DNA of 64,000 nucleotides from Pseudomonas sp. Fl4BN1 (GCF_009908285.1 NZ_JAAARM010000003.1:186001-250000); one strand, 5' to 3'. Positions 34,416 to 43,796 are shown, counted from the stretch's first letter. The notes: generated by a model not told the origin, from the sequence alone. Translations and numbers: made by a program.

Positions 34416-36564
34416 ATGCCCAGTCTTTCACGCAGGAAGCTCTTGCAAGCGGCCGCCATCGGTTCTTTCTTTTCATCCTTGCCAGTGGCTATTCGCCAGG
34501 CCTTGGCGATACCGGCCAACAACCGCACGGGGACGATCAAGGACGTTGAGCATGTGGTCATCCTGATGCAGGAAAATCGCTCTTTCGATCACTACTTCGG
34601 CACCTTTCCCGGCGTTCGCGGTTTCAGCGACCGTTTCACCATTCCGCTACCCGGTCAGCGCGAAGTCTGGGAGCAGCAGGGCAAGGGCCGGCGGGTGATG
34701 CCCTATCACCTGGACAGTGCTCGGGGTAATGCCCAGCGTGTCAGTGGCACGCCGCATTCCTGGGCGGATGCCCATTCGGCCTGGAGCGACGGGCGCATGA
34801 GCGCCTGGCCGACCCATAAGACCGCCACCTCCATGGGCTACTACCGCGAGCAGGAGTTGCCGTTCCAGTTCGCCCTGGCCAACACCTTCACCCTGTGTGA
34901 CGCCTACCACTGCTCGGTGCATGCCGGCACCAACCCCAACCGGCTGTTTCTCTGGACCGGCAGCAACGGCCCAACCGGTGGGCAGGTCGCTGCGGTGGTC
35001 AACGAATGGGACGGCCCGGGAGCGGTGAACGTCGGCTACACCTGGAAGACCTACCCCGAGCGCCTGGAAGAGCAAGGCGTCAGTTGGAAGGTTTACCAGC
35101 ATTTACCGGACAACTTCGGCGACAACCCACTGGCGGGCTTTCGCCAGTACCGTGCCGCCAGCGTGCAGGTGGGCAACCCGGCGCAGCCGCCGAAGGACTT
35201 CAACGCCTTTGTGCCCTACAGCGATGCCTTGAACGCCGCGGCTCCTCTGTACAAAGGCAATGGCAATACCCTGCCGGCCAGCAGTGGCAGCAACCTGGAA
35301 GCGATCATTGGCGGATTTCGCAGTGATGTGCAGGCCGGCAAGCTGCCCCAGGTCAGCTGGATTGTCGCGCCGGCGGCCTACTCCGAGCATCCCGGCCCAT
35401 CGAGCCCGGTGCAGGGCGGTTGGTTCACTCAGGAGATTCTCCTGGCGCTGACCAATAATCCCGAGGTCTGGAGCAAGACCGTGCTGTTGCTGACCTACGA
35501 TGAAAACGACGGTTTCTTCGACCATGTGCCGTCGCCTTCGGCACCTTCCCAGCGCCCGGACGGCAGCTTTGCCGGCAAGTCCACCCTGGGTTTCGATAGC
35601 GAGCTGTTCAAGCATCCGGCGCCGGCCGGTTCGACCCAGCAACCACGGCCCGATGGCGGTGTATATGGGCCTGGGCCGCGGGTGCCGATGCTGGTGCTGT
35701 CACCCTGGAGCCGCGGCGGTTGGGTCAACTCGCAAGTGTTCGACCATACCTCGGTGCTGCAATTTCTCGAGAAGCGCTTCGGCGTCAGGGAGCAGAACAT
35801 CAGCCCGTGGCGCCGTGCGGTCTGCGGCGACCTGACTTCGGCGTTCAACTTCGTCGACCCCAACCACGAGCCGCTTCCGGCCCTGCAGACCACCACCCGC
35901 CAGGCCGCAGACAGCCTGCGCCAACGCCAGGAAAAACTGCTTCCGGTACCGCTGCCTTCGGCCAGCCAGCAATTGCCACCGGAGCAGAAGCGCCTGGCAC
36001 GACCCTCACGGGCATTGCCCTATCGCCTGCATGTCGACAGTCAGGTCGATGCCAAGGCTCGGACGTTGTCGCTGAGCCTGCAGAACACAGGGGGGCAGGG
36101 GGGTGGTGTTCCACGTCTATGACGGCCTGCACCTGAATGACATTCCTCGTCGCTATACAGTGGAGGCCGGCAAGGCACTCCAGGACACCTGGTCGGTGCT
36201 AGAGAGCTACCAGCTCTGGGTCTTGGGCCCCAACGGTTTTCACCGTAGCTTTCACGGCAATCTGCAACAACGCCAGCCTGAACTGCTGGTGACTTCCAGC
36301 AACAACCAATTGCAACTGACCCTGAGTAATCCGCGGGACCAAGGGATTTCCATCAGCATCGATCGCTGTCCTTACACTCAGCAAGGTCCATGGACTCTTG
36401 TAATACCGGCGGGAGGGGAGTTGCGCCAAGTCTTCGCCTGTCAGTCCAGCGGTGGCTGGTACGACCTGACGCTGCACAGTGACGGTGGCTGGTTGCGCAG
36501 GATTGCCGGGAGACTGGAGACCGGGATGCATAGCATCAGCGATCCTTTAATGGGGCGGCAATGA
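34416..36564 (+). pseudogene. Tat-exported phosphocholine-type phospholipase C, +1 frameshift in a G tract
   Basis: The first frame (34416-36122) gives 568 residues. It has a Tat signal (SRRKLLQ, Arg6-Arg7) and the phosphoesterase signature ILMQENRSFDHYFGTFPGVR. TNPNRLFLWTGSNGP and LLLTYDENDGFFDHVPSP follow. It then leaves the coding frame at two six-G tracts (36090-36095 and 36098-36103). The C-terminal bacterial PLC domain continues in the next frame to 36564 (VFHVYDGLHLND...). Removing one G gives QNTGGQGVVFHVYDGLH and a 715-residue protein close to PlcN/PlcH length. The break may be a sequencing error, a true loss or a phase-variable tract. As read, the catalytic domain is intact but the tail is lost. 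Confidence 0.82.
36090..36103 (+). repeat. Double six-G tract at the phospholipase frameshift
   Basis: GGGGGGCAGGGGGG places two G6 runs two bases apart exactly where the reading frame switches. Such tracts slip readily in replication and in base calling, so the tract is the probable site of the extra base. Confidence 0.75.
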
Positions 36565-36716
36565 TGGTTCTTTTGCAGGGATCGGCAAGCACTGTTGCCC
36601 ATCGCCGAGAGCGGGCGGGCTTGCTGAATTCATTACGGCAAAAACAACTAATACCCTGAGGGTAGAAGTTGTGGCCAGGTTAGATAGATAGCCTGCTTAG
36701 TTGTTTGCTTTAAATA

Positions 36717-36744
36717 ACGGATCACCGCTTGCGGTGATCCGTTA
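36717..36744 (-). terminator. Hairpin terminator of the 88-residue gene
   Basis: AACGGATCACCGC, TT, GCGGTGATCCGTT form a perfect 13-pair stem just past the gene's stop. On the minus strand it is followed by ATTTAAAG. The tail is AT-rich with few T residues. The exact stem symmetry still makes it a good transcript end. Confidence 0.6.
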
Positions 36745-36754
36745 GCAACATCAC

Positions 36755-37021
36755 TTACTTGGGCATCGCCCAGGACTGCAGTGCGTAACCGTCCTGGCTC
36801 AGTTCGGCGCGGGCTTGTTTCAACAGGTCTTCCAACTGAGCAGGATCGGAGTAGGCGCTGCTGGGAATCTGGGTGTGACCGATACGGGTGCTGGTACGGT
36901 CGATGACGCTCAGGCTCAGCTCGCCATGTCCGTCCTGTGGGGCCCAGGCCACGCATTGGAAAGGCTGGAATGCGCGGTCGGCGATCAAAAGTGCTTCGTT
37001 GATACGGAGCGGGGCGTTCAT
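36755..37021 (-). CDS. Conserved small protein of unknown function
   Basis: This 88-residue cytoplasmic protein begins MNAPLRINEALLIADRAFQP. It has a beta-rich middle (GELSLSVIDRTSTRIGHTQI) and an amphipathic C-terminal helix (DPAQLEDLLKQARAELSQDG). No signal peptide or known motif is seen. AGAGAGAAGA precedes the ATG. It is monocistronic, with a perfect hairpin after its stop, and divergent from the sigma-54 activator. Codon use is normal for the window, so it is probably a real Pseudomonas gene whose role I cannot name. Confidence 0.65.
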   Translation of the reverse strand: MNAPLRINEALLIADRAFQPFQCVAWAPQDGHGELSLSVIDRTSTRIGHTQIPSSAYSDPAQLEDLLKQARAELSQDGYALQSWAMPK

Positions 37022-37374
37022 GGGGTCTTCTCTCTATGTGCCCAATCAAATGATGTGCCGTCGGCTGGGCTTACCGTTCGGCTGGTCACTTGTACTGATG
37101 CACCGAGGTATCGATCAGGTCACACGGAAAAACAAGTTTTTACAACTTTCGAGCTCACACCCTGTGGCAGAGCCCTTAGTTATGGGGTTTTTAACAAATA
37201 GCTGCGACAATCAGTCGCTCGCAACGATGTTAAGCCCGCACATTAGTTCCTTTGGTAAGCAGCGCTATAAGCAATTGATACATTCAGCTGTCAAGTTCTT
37301 GCTAATGTTACAGCCAGGTTTGACAAACCACTGTTTCTAATAACTTTTCCACTCTTTGGCGCCAAGGAACAGTC
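37022..37374. other. 353-base divergent intergenic stretch upstream of the sigma-54 activator
   Basis: It separates the 88-residue gene (minus) from the activator (plus). The right half is AT-rich (37130-37350) and must hold the activator promoter. AAGGAA precedes its ATG. No gene, sigma-54 promoter or copy of the fap upstream motif was found in it. Confidence 0.45.
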
Positions 37375-38700
37375 ATGCTCGAAGCTCCCGTGCAGCGCCG
37401 TTTGCTGGTGGTCGACCCTTGTGATGACTGTCATCGCCTGGTACCTGGATTGCGCACCGTAGGCTGGGATGTCGACAGTTGTGACCTGCAGTCCGCCCGA
37501 GAGCGCTCGTGTGATGTCGGCCTGCTGCGCCTGCAACCCTTTCATCTGGAGCGGCCGGAAGCCGTCAAGGACCTGATCAGCCACAGCGGCACTGAGTGGA
37601 TCGCGGTGTTGAGCCAGGAAGTGCTGCGCCTGCAAAAGGTCGGTGACTTCGTCTGCGAATGGTTTTTCGACTTTCATACCTTGCCGTTCGATGTGTCTCG
37701 GGTCCAGGTGACATTGGGCCGGGCCTTCGGCATGGCGCGCCTGCGCGGGCAGGGTTCGATTCATGTCGACCAGCCCGAGCACGAATTGTTGGGGGACAGC
37801 CGGCCGATCCGTGATCTGCGCAAGCTGCTGAGCAAATTGGCACCCACCGAGTCACCGGTACTGATCCGCGGGGAAAGCGGCACAGGCAAGGAGTTGGTGG
37901 CGCGTACCCTGCATCGCCAGTCCCAGCGTCATGACAAGCCCTTTGTCGCGATCAATTGTGGGGCGATTCCGGAGCACTTGATCCAGTCCGAACTGTTCGG
38001 CCATGAAAAGGGCGCCTTTACCGGTGCCCATCAGCGCAAGGTCGGACGCATTGAGGCGGCCCACGGCGGCACCTTGTTTCTCGATGAAATCGGCGACCTG
38101 CCTTTGGAACTGCAAGCCAATCTGCTGCGCTTCCTCCAGGAAAAACATATCGAGCGGGTCGGCGGCAGTCAGCCCATTCCAGTGGATGTCAGGGTATTGG
38201 CCGCGACTCATGTGGATCTGGAGGCGGCCATCACCAGTGGGCGCTTCCGTGAAGACCTGTATTACCGGCTGAATGTGCTGCAGGTGATCACCGCGCCCTT
38301 GCGCGAGCGTCATGGTGACCTGGGGATGCTGGCCAGTCATTTCGCACATTTCTACAGTCAGGAAACCGGACGGCGCCCGCGCAGTTTCAGTGAGGATGCG
38401 TTGGTCGCCATGGGCAAGCATGATTGGCCGGGCAATGTCCGCGAGTTGGCCAACCGTGTCCGGCGTGGTCTGGTACTGGCCGAAGGGCGGCAGATCCAGG
38501 CCAGTGACCTGGGATTACACAGCTTGCTGGGCCAGGATCTGGCGATGGGCACCCTTGAAGACTACAAGCACCGTGCTGAACACCAGGCCTTGTGCGATGT
38601 GCTGAACCGGCACAGCGACAACCTCAGCGTGGCTGCGCGAGTGTTGGGTATCTCGCGTCCGACGTTCTACCGTTTGCTGCACAAGCACCAGATCCGCTAG
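37375..38700 (+). CDS. Sigma-54-dependent activator of VpsR-like build, next to fap
   Basis: This 441-residue protein has a degenerate receiver-like N-terminus lacking a phosphoacceptor Asp (RRLLVVDPCDDCHRLVPGL near residue 10; CDVGLLRLQPF near 46). An AAA+ domain follows, with Walker A GESGTGKE (166-173), an intact GAFTGA sigma-54 loop (213-218) and Walker B LFLDEIG (234-240). A Fis-type helix closes it (LSVAARVLGISRPTFYRLL). The N-terminal layout, including WFFDFHTLPFDVSRVQVTLGR, resembles VpsR-family regulators, some of which bind c-di-GMP. It converges on fapF and is the obvious candidate activator of the fap promoter. That link is inferred. Confidence 0.85.
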   Translation: MLEAPVQRRLLVVDPCDDCHRLVPGLRTVGWDVDSCDLQSARERSCDVGLLRLQPFHLERPEAVKDLISHSGTEWIAVLSQEVLRLQKVGDFVCEWFFDFHTLPFDVSRVQVTLGRAFGMARLRGQGSIHVDQPEHELLGDSRPIRDLRKLLSKLAPTESPVLIRGESGTGKELVARTLHRQSQRHDKPFVAINCGAIPEHLIQSELFGHEKGAFTGAHQRKVGRIEAAHGGTLFLDEIGDLPLELQANLLRFLQEKHIERVGGSQPIPVDVRVLAATHVDLEAAITSGRFREDLYYRLNVLQVITAPLRERHGDLGMLASHFAHFYSQETGRRPRSFSEDALVAMGKHDWPGNVRELANRVRRGLVLAEGRQIQASDLGLHSLLGQDLAMGTLEDYKHRAEHQALCDVLNRHSDNLSVAARVLGISRPTFYRLLHKHQIR

Positions 38701-38712
38701 GGCGGGGAGAAG

Positions 38713-38761
38713 CGCCAAGGCCCGCTGCGATGAGGATCGCAGCGGGCCTTGGCGTTTTTTT
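38713..38761 (+). terminator. Strong terminator of the sigma-54 activator gene
   Basis: A perfect 19-pair stem (CGCCAAGGCCCGCTGCGAT / ATCGCAGCGGGCCTTGGCG, loop GAGG) is followed by seven T residues, 12 bases after the stop. It points in the plus direction. On minus there is no T tract, so it may only partly serve fapF. Confidence 0.93.
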
Positions 38762-38776
38762 GTGACGTGATGAGCC

Positions 38777-40075
38777 TCAGAAGTAGTACGGGAATTTCAG
38801 GCTGAAGGTAAAGTCCGGCGCGTCCTGGGTCATGCCCAGGGACAGGTTGGGCACAATGGTCAGGTGTTCGGTAGCGGCAATGGTCATGCCGACGTTGAAG
38901 TAGGCAGCGTTGGCATCGCTGGAAACGATCGATTGCCAGTCCTGGCCGTTGTACTTGATCTTGCTTTTCCTTTGGATCTGGTCAGATACCGAGAACGCCA
39001 TACTCATCTTCTCGTTAAGGGCAAAGGCTACACCCGCACCAATCTGGAAGCTGTCGCCCAGTTGCACCTTGCCGGGGGCCTTGACCGCCGGGTCGGGGCT
39101 GAGGTCACTGAAGGAATCTTCCATGTTATAGGTGTAGGACAGGCTGCCGAACAGCACCGCCGGGTCGAAAGTCTTGACCAGGGAGATCCCGGGGGTAATG
39201 GCCCAGACGCCGTTACCGGTTGGTAGGCTCTCAGGCACTTTCAGACTGTCGCTCTTGGGTGATGTGACGAATTTGATACCGAAAGGATCCTTGCCCGTGG
39301 GGGCCTTGACCCGAAGGCTGAAGACGGCGTCAGGCAGGTTGTCCGACTCATCCAGGAACTTGTAGGCGACCCCGACGTTGACGTCACCCAAGGTCGGGTT
39401 ACGGGTGATGGTTTCTTCGGCGAGGCTCCCGCCGCTACCACCGTTGGCTCCCCCTGACTGGTAGGTGGACTCGCGGTAGATCACTGGCGCGTTGATGTCG
39501 AACTGCCAGCGGTTATTGAGGTTGTAGCGAGCGGTCAGGTCCATGGTCCAGGTGTCGGACTTGATTCGATCCAGGTTGATATTGCCGAGAAAGATCGAGT
39601 CCAGTGCCAGGAAGCCGTTGAGGGTCAGTTGGCGAGTGTCGTAGCGGGCATAGGTCAAGCCTGTTTCAATACTGAACTTACCGCCGCCAAAGAAGCCGCT
39701 GGCCTCGTCGTAGAGGTTGGTCACACTCTGCGCCGGTGCCGAGTCATCCTTGAGTGATTGACCGTAGCTTGCTCCCCCGGCAGCGCCCCCGGACGCTGCT
39801 GCGGCCCCTCTGCCGGCAACTTGCTGGTTGCCTTTCAAGTCGGCCGGTGATTTTGCCAGGCGCTTGGGCGGTGGCGCTACAGGCTGGTCCTCAACCTGTC
39901 GTACACGTTGTTCCAGCACTGCCAGCGCCTTCTGCTGCACTTCGTAACGTTGCTTCAGCTCCAGAAGTTCCTGTTTTAGGGTTGCTACATCCGCGTCGGG
40001 CGCTGCTTGCAGCGCTGCCGCCGGAAATAGCGTGCTCAAACACACCACCGCGCGCAGTGAAACCGATCGATACAT
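38777..40075 (-). CDS. fapF: FapF, outer-membrane pore for functional amyloid export
   Basis: This 432-residue protein has a signal peptide ([24 protein letters not shown]) and an N-terminal coiled coil (about residues 30-65, [20 protein letters not shown]). A Ser/Gly/Ala-rich linker and a C-terminal beta-barrel follow, ending in an aromatic residue (FSLKFPYYF). This matches FapF, a trimeric gated barrel that secretes FapC and FapB. It is the last gene of fapABCDEF, starting 47 bases after fapE. Confidence 0.93.
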   Translation of the reverse strand: MYRSVSLRAVVCLSTLFPAAALQAAPDADVATLKQELLELKQRYEVQQKALAVLEQRVRQVEDQPVAPPPKRLAKSPADLKGNQQVAGRGAAAASGGAAGGASYGQSLKDDSAPAQSVTNLYDEASGFFGGGKFSIETGLTYARYDTRQLTLNGFLALDSIFLGNINLDRIKSDTWTMDLTARYNLNNRWQFDINAPVIYRESTYQSGGANGGSGGSLAEETITRNPTLGDVNVGVAYKFLDESDNLPDAVFSLRVKAPTGKDPFGIKFVTSPKSDSLKVPESLPTGNGVWAITPGISLVKTFDPAVLFGSLSYTYNMEDSFSDLSPDPAVKAPGKVQLGDSFQIGAGVAFALNEKMSMAFSVSDQIQRKSKIKYNGQDWQSIVSSDANAAYFNVGMTIAATEHLTIVPNLSLGMTQDAPDFTFSLKFPYYF

Positions 40076-40122
40076 GAAATAAACCTTCCCTTGTGAACCC
40101 CAATGGTCGAAAGGAGCGTAGT

Positions 40123-40863
40123 TCAGAATTTCATGTTGCGCAGTCCATTGAGCGTGGTCAGGTTGCAGTCCAGCGCTCCGGTGCTGGGGCCGTTGTTTTG
40201 CAGCACTACATTGAGTTGGGTCAGGTTATTGACCAGGTTGTTGTTACCTAGCAGCCGGGTGTTCTGCAGGACGTTGCCCTGGGCCACCTGCTGCAGGGTA
40301 TTGCCTTGATTGCTGTTGGCCAGGATCGCCATCTGGACCCCGCCATTGACTGCGGAAACCGAAACACTGCCGGCGGGACCGCTGCCCGTGATGGTCTGGC
40401 CGCTCAGCAAGGCCTGGCCCGGATTGCTGAGTATGACCGGAGCCTGATTGGCTTCGCTCACGTTGATGCTGACATTGTTGTAGGCCGTGTTGCCGTCACC
40501 TGCGGCACGCACGCTCTGTGTCACGCCCTGGTTGGCAGCCAGGCCTGCGCCTCCGATGACGTTGCCGGTGCCCAGGGAGGGGATTGTGCCGTTGCCGGTC
40601 TGGTTGATGGTGGTGACATAGAATTGCGGGGTTACGGTGGCTTGCTGGACCTGCAGGGTGCTGGTGGCGCCAATCAGGTCGCCACTGCCATTACGCCAGG
40701 TACTGCTCATGACGATGCCGAAACTTATGATCCGTCCCGGCATCACATAACGGCCACGCAACTGCGAGAGTTCCTGGTCCTGAATTTCGATCGGTTTGAA
40801 ACCAGCATGGGCCGGAAGAGCTGCTGCCAGGCAGGCCGCAGCCAACCAGTATGAAGTCTTCAT
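40123..40863 (-). CDS. fapE: FapE, accessory/minor component of Fap amyloid
   Basis: This 246-residue exported protein has a signal peptide ([20 protein letters not shown]), a conserved start after cleavage ([20 protein letters not shown]) and an Asn/Gln-rich C-terminal region ([34 protein letters not shown]). FapE is secreted and is found in the fibrils as a minor part in other pseudomonads. The size and place between fapD and fapF agree. A single Cys near the end (ALDCNL) could pair with the CxxC proteins. Confidence 0.92.
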   Translation of the reverse strand: MKTSYWLAAACLAAALPAHAGFKPIEIQDQELSQLRGRYVMPGRIISFGIVMSSTWRNGSGDLIGATSTLQVQQATVTPQFYVTTINQTGNGTIPSLGTGNVIGGAGLAANQGVTQSVRAAGDGNTAYNNVSINVSEANQAPVILSNPGQALLSGQTITGSGPAGSVSVSAVNGGVQMAILANSNQGNTLQQVAQGNVLQNTRLLGNNNLVNNLTQLNVVLQNNGPSTGALDCNLTTLNGLRNMKF

Positions 40864-40911
40864 CTGCTGCTCCTGGAGCGTCCTGCCCCCTTTTTTTCGT
40901 TGAGTGCTCTT

Positions 40912-41592
40912 CTAGAAGAAGTCGCTTTGGATGAAACCGAAATCCATCAGCTCTGCATCTTTGACCGGGTAGAAGCTGTCAATCTTGTTTTTAGCGGTCA
41001 GGGGAGCTGGCGGGTCGAGCAAGGCGTTGGCCTTGTCGTAGCCGGGGCCGATGATGGCGAAGACGATGCCATTCCAGCCTTTGACGAAGTCTTCATGGCT
41101 GTAGCGCTTGTGGCCCAACACTGGGTCGCCGATGTAGACCCAGTCTTTTTGGGCGCGCTGCATCACCACAAAGTGCTTGTAGCCACGTATTTCCATCAGC
41201 ACCACCACCGGAATGGTCACCGCCTCAAGCTTTTCAGGAGGAATCCTGTAACCCCTGGCACGCATGCCGATGCTTTCCGCGTAGTGCTTCATGTCAAGCA
41301 TCGAGAAGCCCTGGGTCTGGACCAGTTTCTGATCCGAATTCACCAGCATGCCCTTGATCACCTGTTCCTCGTTGACATCCAGCCAGTAAGCCTGACGCAG
41401 GATGGTGGCCAGTGCGGCGGCGCCGCAGCTGAAATCGGTTTTCTGTTCGACGATGTCGCTGAACCTGCGCTCACGCACGCTCTGCACTTTCTTGAATATC
41501 AGGCCACCGTCGGGAAGTCCGGCAACCGCCATCTGTGCCGCATGCACGGTGCCGCAAAGGCTCAGCAGTAGAATGATGATCGCAGTACGCAT
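40912..41592 (-). CDS. fapD: FapD, C39-like peptidase of the Fap system
   Basis: This 226-residue exported cysteine peptidase has a signal peptide (about residues 1-19), catalytic Cys56 in DFSCGAAALATIL, His140 in GYKHFVVM and Asp156 in YIGDPVLG. C39 enzymes usually remove leader peptides during export, and FapD is required for Fap secretion or processing. It follows fapC after a 63-base gap that contains a terminator-like hairpin (41620-41642), so it should be made at a lower level than FapC. Confidence 0.93.
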   Translation of the reverse strand: MRTAIIILLLSLCGTVHAAQMAVAGLPDGGLIFKKVQSVRERRFSDIVEQKTDFSCGAAALATILRQAYWLDVNEEQVIKGMLVNSDQKLVQTQGFSMLDMKHYAESIGMRARGYRIPPEKLEAVTIPVVVLMEIRGYKHFVVMQRAQKDWVYIGDPVLGHKRYSHEDFVKGWNGIVFAIIGPGYDKANALLDPPAPLTAKNKIDSFYPVKDAELMDFGFIQSDFF

Positions 41593-41619
41593 GATCGTTA
41601 CGCCTGGTGAGACTGTGGA

Positions 41620-41642
41620 AAAGCCCCGTTTCCGGGGCTTTC
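41620..41642 (-). terminator. Terminator-like hairpin between fapC and fapD
   Basis: AAAGCCCCG, loop TTT, CCGGGGCTTT form a strong stem. On the minus strand the right arm ends GGGGCTTTTCC. It is placed so that part of the transcription would stop after the major amyloid gene, giving excess FapC over FapDEF. Confidence 0.65.
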
Positions 41643-41655
41643 GTGACGATCGCGA

Positions 41656-42642
41656 CTACATGCAGGCTTTGCAGCCAGCGGCGATGGACAGCGAGTTGCT
41701 TTGTTGGTTGCCCACACCGGCCGAGACGTTGGCGCCGCCGTTGCCGGAGAAGCCGTTCATCGAGCCGGTCATGCTGGCGTTGTTGACCACTGGGTTTTTC
41801 CAGCCGTCTTTGGTCAGCACTTGCTGGGTCCAGTAGCCAGCCAGTTCGATAGTGCCTTGTTCTTTGAAGGTGAGTTTCTGATCGTCGTTGCCGTGGCCTT
41901 TGTTGTCGCCATAACCATGGCCACCGCCATGATCGTCGCCACCTTCGATCTTGCCGCTGCCGGTGCCTTTGTAGGTGCCGGAGGCAACGAAACTGCCAGT
42001 AAGGGTGTCTTTTTTGTAGGCTTGGACACCTTTGTTATCCACCACCAAGTTGGTCGAGGACTGGTTGGCCGAAGCCGCGGCGGTGGCTACGCGACCACCG
42101 GATACGGCGATTGCCAGGTTGTTTTTCTGTTGGTTGAAGTCGCCGGCGGTGACGTTGATGCCAATGTTGCCGGAGCCGTTGTTGCCGGAGTTGTTGAGCA
42201 CGGCGTTGTTTTGGGTCGAAGAGTTTTTCACGTAGTTGTTGTTGTTCACCTGAGTAGCGCTGGAGGCGGCTACTGCGCTACCGAAGATGAAGGTCTCATC
42301 GGCGGTGGCCAGGGCGGCGGCGTTGTCTTGTTGGTTGCCGTCGCCGGCTGCGACGTTGGCACCCATGTTGCCGTTGGAGCCATTGAGGGAGTTGTCCATC
42401 TTGCCGCTGTTGAGGGTGCCCTGGTTTTTCACCACGTTGGTGTTGCTGTTCTGGACGTCGATCACTGCAGCACCGGCCCCAGCGGTGATTTGCAGCAGAG
42501 TGCTGAGGTCTGGACCCTGATCGCCATGATCGTGGCCATGACCGCCGTTGTTACCATGATCGTTACCACCTGCCTGAGCTGCCATTGCCATGACGGCGGC
42601 CAGTGCGAAAACCAGTGGTTTGAGAGCCATTGTTGGTTTCAT
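41656..42642 (-). CDS. fapC: FapC, major functional amyloid subunit
   Basis: This 328-residue secreted amyloid protein has a signal peptide (about 1-24). Three imperfect repeats lie near residues 84-113, 145-180 and 287-322 and share the pattern GN-x-G-x-NV-x-AG-x-x-NQQ. They are separated by linkers of unequal length. The protein ends in the CxxC motif CKAC (Cys324, Cys327), as in known FapC. Two segments are unusually rich in His, Asp and Gly (about 26-43 and 234-256), which would suit metal binding. It follows fapB by 63 bases and is followed by a terminator-like hairpin. Confidence 0.95.
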   Translation of the reverse strand: MKPTMALKPLVFALAAVMAMAAQAGGNDHGNNGGHGHDHGDQGPDLSTLLQITAGAGAAVIDVQNSNTNVVKNQGTLNSGKMDNSLNGSNGNMGANVAAGDGNQQDNAAALATADETFIFGSAVAASSATQVNNNNYVKNSSTQNNAVLNNSGNNGSGNIGINVTAGDFNQQKNNLAIAVSGGRVATAAASANQSSTNLVVDNKGVQAYKKDTLTGSFVASGTYKGTGSGKIEGGDDHGGGHGYGDNKGHGNDDQKLTFKEQGTIELAGYWTQQVLTKDGWKNPVVNNASMTGSMNGFSGNGGANVSAGVGNQQSNSLSIAAGCKACM

Positions 42643-42705
42643 GGTGTTTCTCCGGTGCTTATTAGTGAGTTAAGTGTTGGTACTTTCTAATCGCACTACG
42701 ACGGG

Positions 42706-43284
42706 TCAATCGGCGACCCGGATGCTCAGGGTGTTAGCCATTCGGTTCCCCACCCCGGCACTCTGGTTCACCTGAATCACTCCCCGGCTGCCGGTGAAGG
42801 CCTGGTCGCTGGTAACGACCTGGCGGCTGCCTTGCTGAGAGCCAGATGCTCCTGAGTTTGGTAACAGCGCAACGTTCTGCTGTGAGAGCGCGCTGTCGTC
42901 GACGCTTTGCGGATTGGCGCTGATGCTGATCCGCAAGGCATTGACCATTTGGTTATTGGCCCCGGAGGACTGGTTCACGCCCAGTGCGCCGTTGCCGTTG
43001 CTGAAAGAGTTGCCACCGATGGTGCTGCTGGCGTTGACCGAGCGATCGGCTGGCGTGGTGATTTTCTGGGTCACGCTGGTGCTGGCATTGGCATTGGTGC
43101 CGATGGCGATGGCCCGCACGTTGGTTTGCTGTTGCTGGTCGCCGGCAGCCTGGTTGATGTTGAAGTTGCCGGTATAGCCCGCCCCGGAGTTGCTCAGGGT
43201 CGCGGTGTCCTGGGTCTGGCCGCCGCTATCGGCCATGGCCGAGGCGCAGCCGAGCAGGGCGAGGAGGATCAGCGAATGTCTCAT
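42706..43284 (-). CDS. fapB: FapB, minor amyloid subunit/nucleator
   Basis: This 192-residue exported protein is related to FapC. A signal peptide (about 1-18) is followed by three repeats near residues 36-62, 97-122 and 165-190 (for example FNINQAAGDQQQQTNVRAIA and GVIQVNQSAGVGNRMANTL). FapB is thought to nucleate FapC fibres, by analogy with CsgB. The gene begins one base after the fapA stop, indicating coupled translation. It lacks the CxxC end of FapC. Confidence 0.93.
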   Translation of the reverse strand: MRHSLILLALLGCASAMADSGGQTQDTATLSNSGAGYTGNFNINQAAGDQQQQTNVRAIAIGTNANASTSVTQKITTPADRSVNASSTIGGNSFSNGNGALGVNQSSGANNQMVNALRISISANPQSVDDSALSQQNVALLPNSGASGSQQGSRQVVTSDQAFTGSRGVIQVNQSAGVGNRMANTLSIRVAD

Positions 43285-43285
43285 C

Positions 43286-43729
43286 TCAGTGGCCTCCGAT
43301 ATTGCTCAAGGGCGCCATGCCGGAGCTGATGGAGCGACTGATCGAGCCGGAGATCGAAGCGCCGGAACCACCACCGTGGCCGGCGGTCATGCCGGGTAAG
43401 CCGTCCGGATTGGTCACCACATTCAGCCCGGCGACACCGGTGCCGTTGGGTGTCACGGTGCGGTGGATCAATGAGCCGCTGCTGACCCCGGCGAACTCGT
43501 TGTCGCTCATCTCGCTATTGAGCGTGCCAGAGACCAACCCGGATGGATTGGCGTTGACCGTGGTGGGGTTGGGGTCGAGCTGCATAGGGCGACCGATAGC
43601 GGTGGGGTGTACTTCGCGCTCAAGGACGATCTCGCCATTGCCTGCCGCCAGAGCCGGGAGGCAGTGCACCGCGCTGATGGTGCAACCGATCAGCAGTAGG
43701 CGGGTGAAACGAGTATTCAGATTCCCCAC
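43286..43729 (-). CDS. fapA: FapA, chaperone-like accessory of Fap amyloid
   Basis: This 147-residue exported protein has a signal peptide ending near residue 29 (CTISAVHCLPALAA) and a Gly/Ser/Asn-rich mature chain containing IGRPMQLDPNPTTVNANPSG. FapA affects the FapB/FapC ratio in fibres. The GTG at 43729 is the start because AAGAAGGA lies 9 bases upstream. An ATG at 43738 reads out of frame and stops at once. It is the first gene of the operon, 42 bases from the deduced sigma-54 start site. Confidence 0.92.
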   Translation of the reverse strand: MGNLNTRFTRLLLIGCTISAVHCLPALAAGNGEIVLEREVHPTAIGRPMQLDPNPTTVNANPSGLVSGTLNSEMSDNEFAGVSSGSLIHRTVTPNGTGVAGLNVVTNPDGLPGMTAGHGGGSGASISGSISRSISSGMAPLSNIGGH

Positions 43730-43782
43730 GGCGGCATTCCTTCTTCTCAGTGCTGGCCCTAGTCAGCGTTGGGAGGAAGAGA

Positions 43783-43796
43783 GCAGAAGCCGTGCC
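43783..43796 (-). promoter_or_regulatory. Sigma-54 (-24/-12) promoter of fapABCDEF
   Basis: On the minus strand CGGCACGGCTTCTGCT matches the consensus TGGCACG-N4-TTGCT, with GG at 43796-43795, ten bases between, and GC at 43784-43783. Only one base in each box departs from consensus. The start site would lie near 43771, about 42 bases before fapA. Confidence 0.78.

Noticed and set aside
36103..36564. Independent 153-residue gene after the phospholipase
   Set aside because: Its sequence is the missing C-terminal domain of the phospholipase in the next frame, and its ATG lies inside the G-tract junction without a ribosome site.
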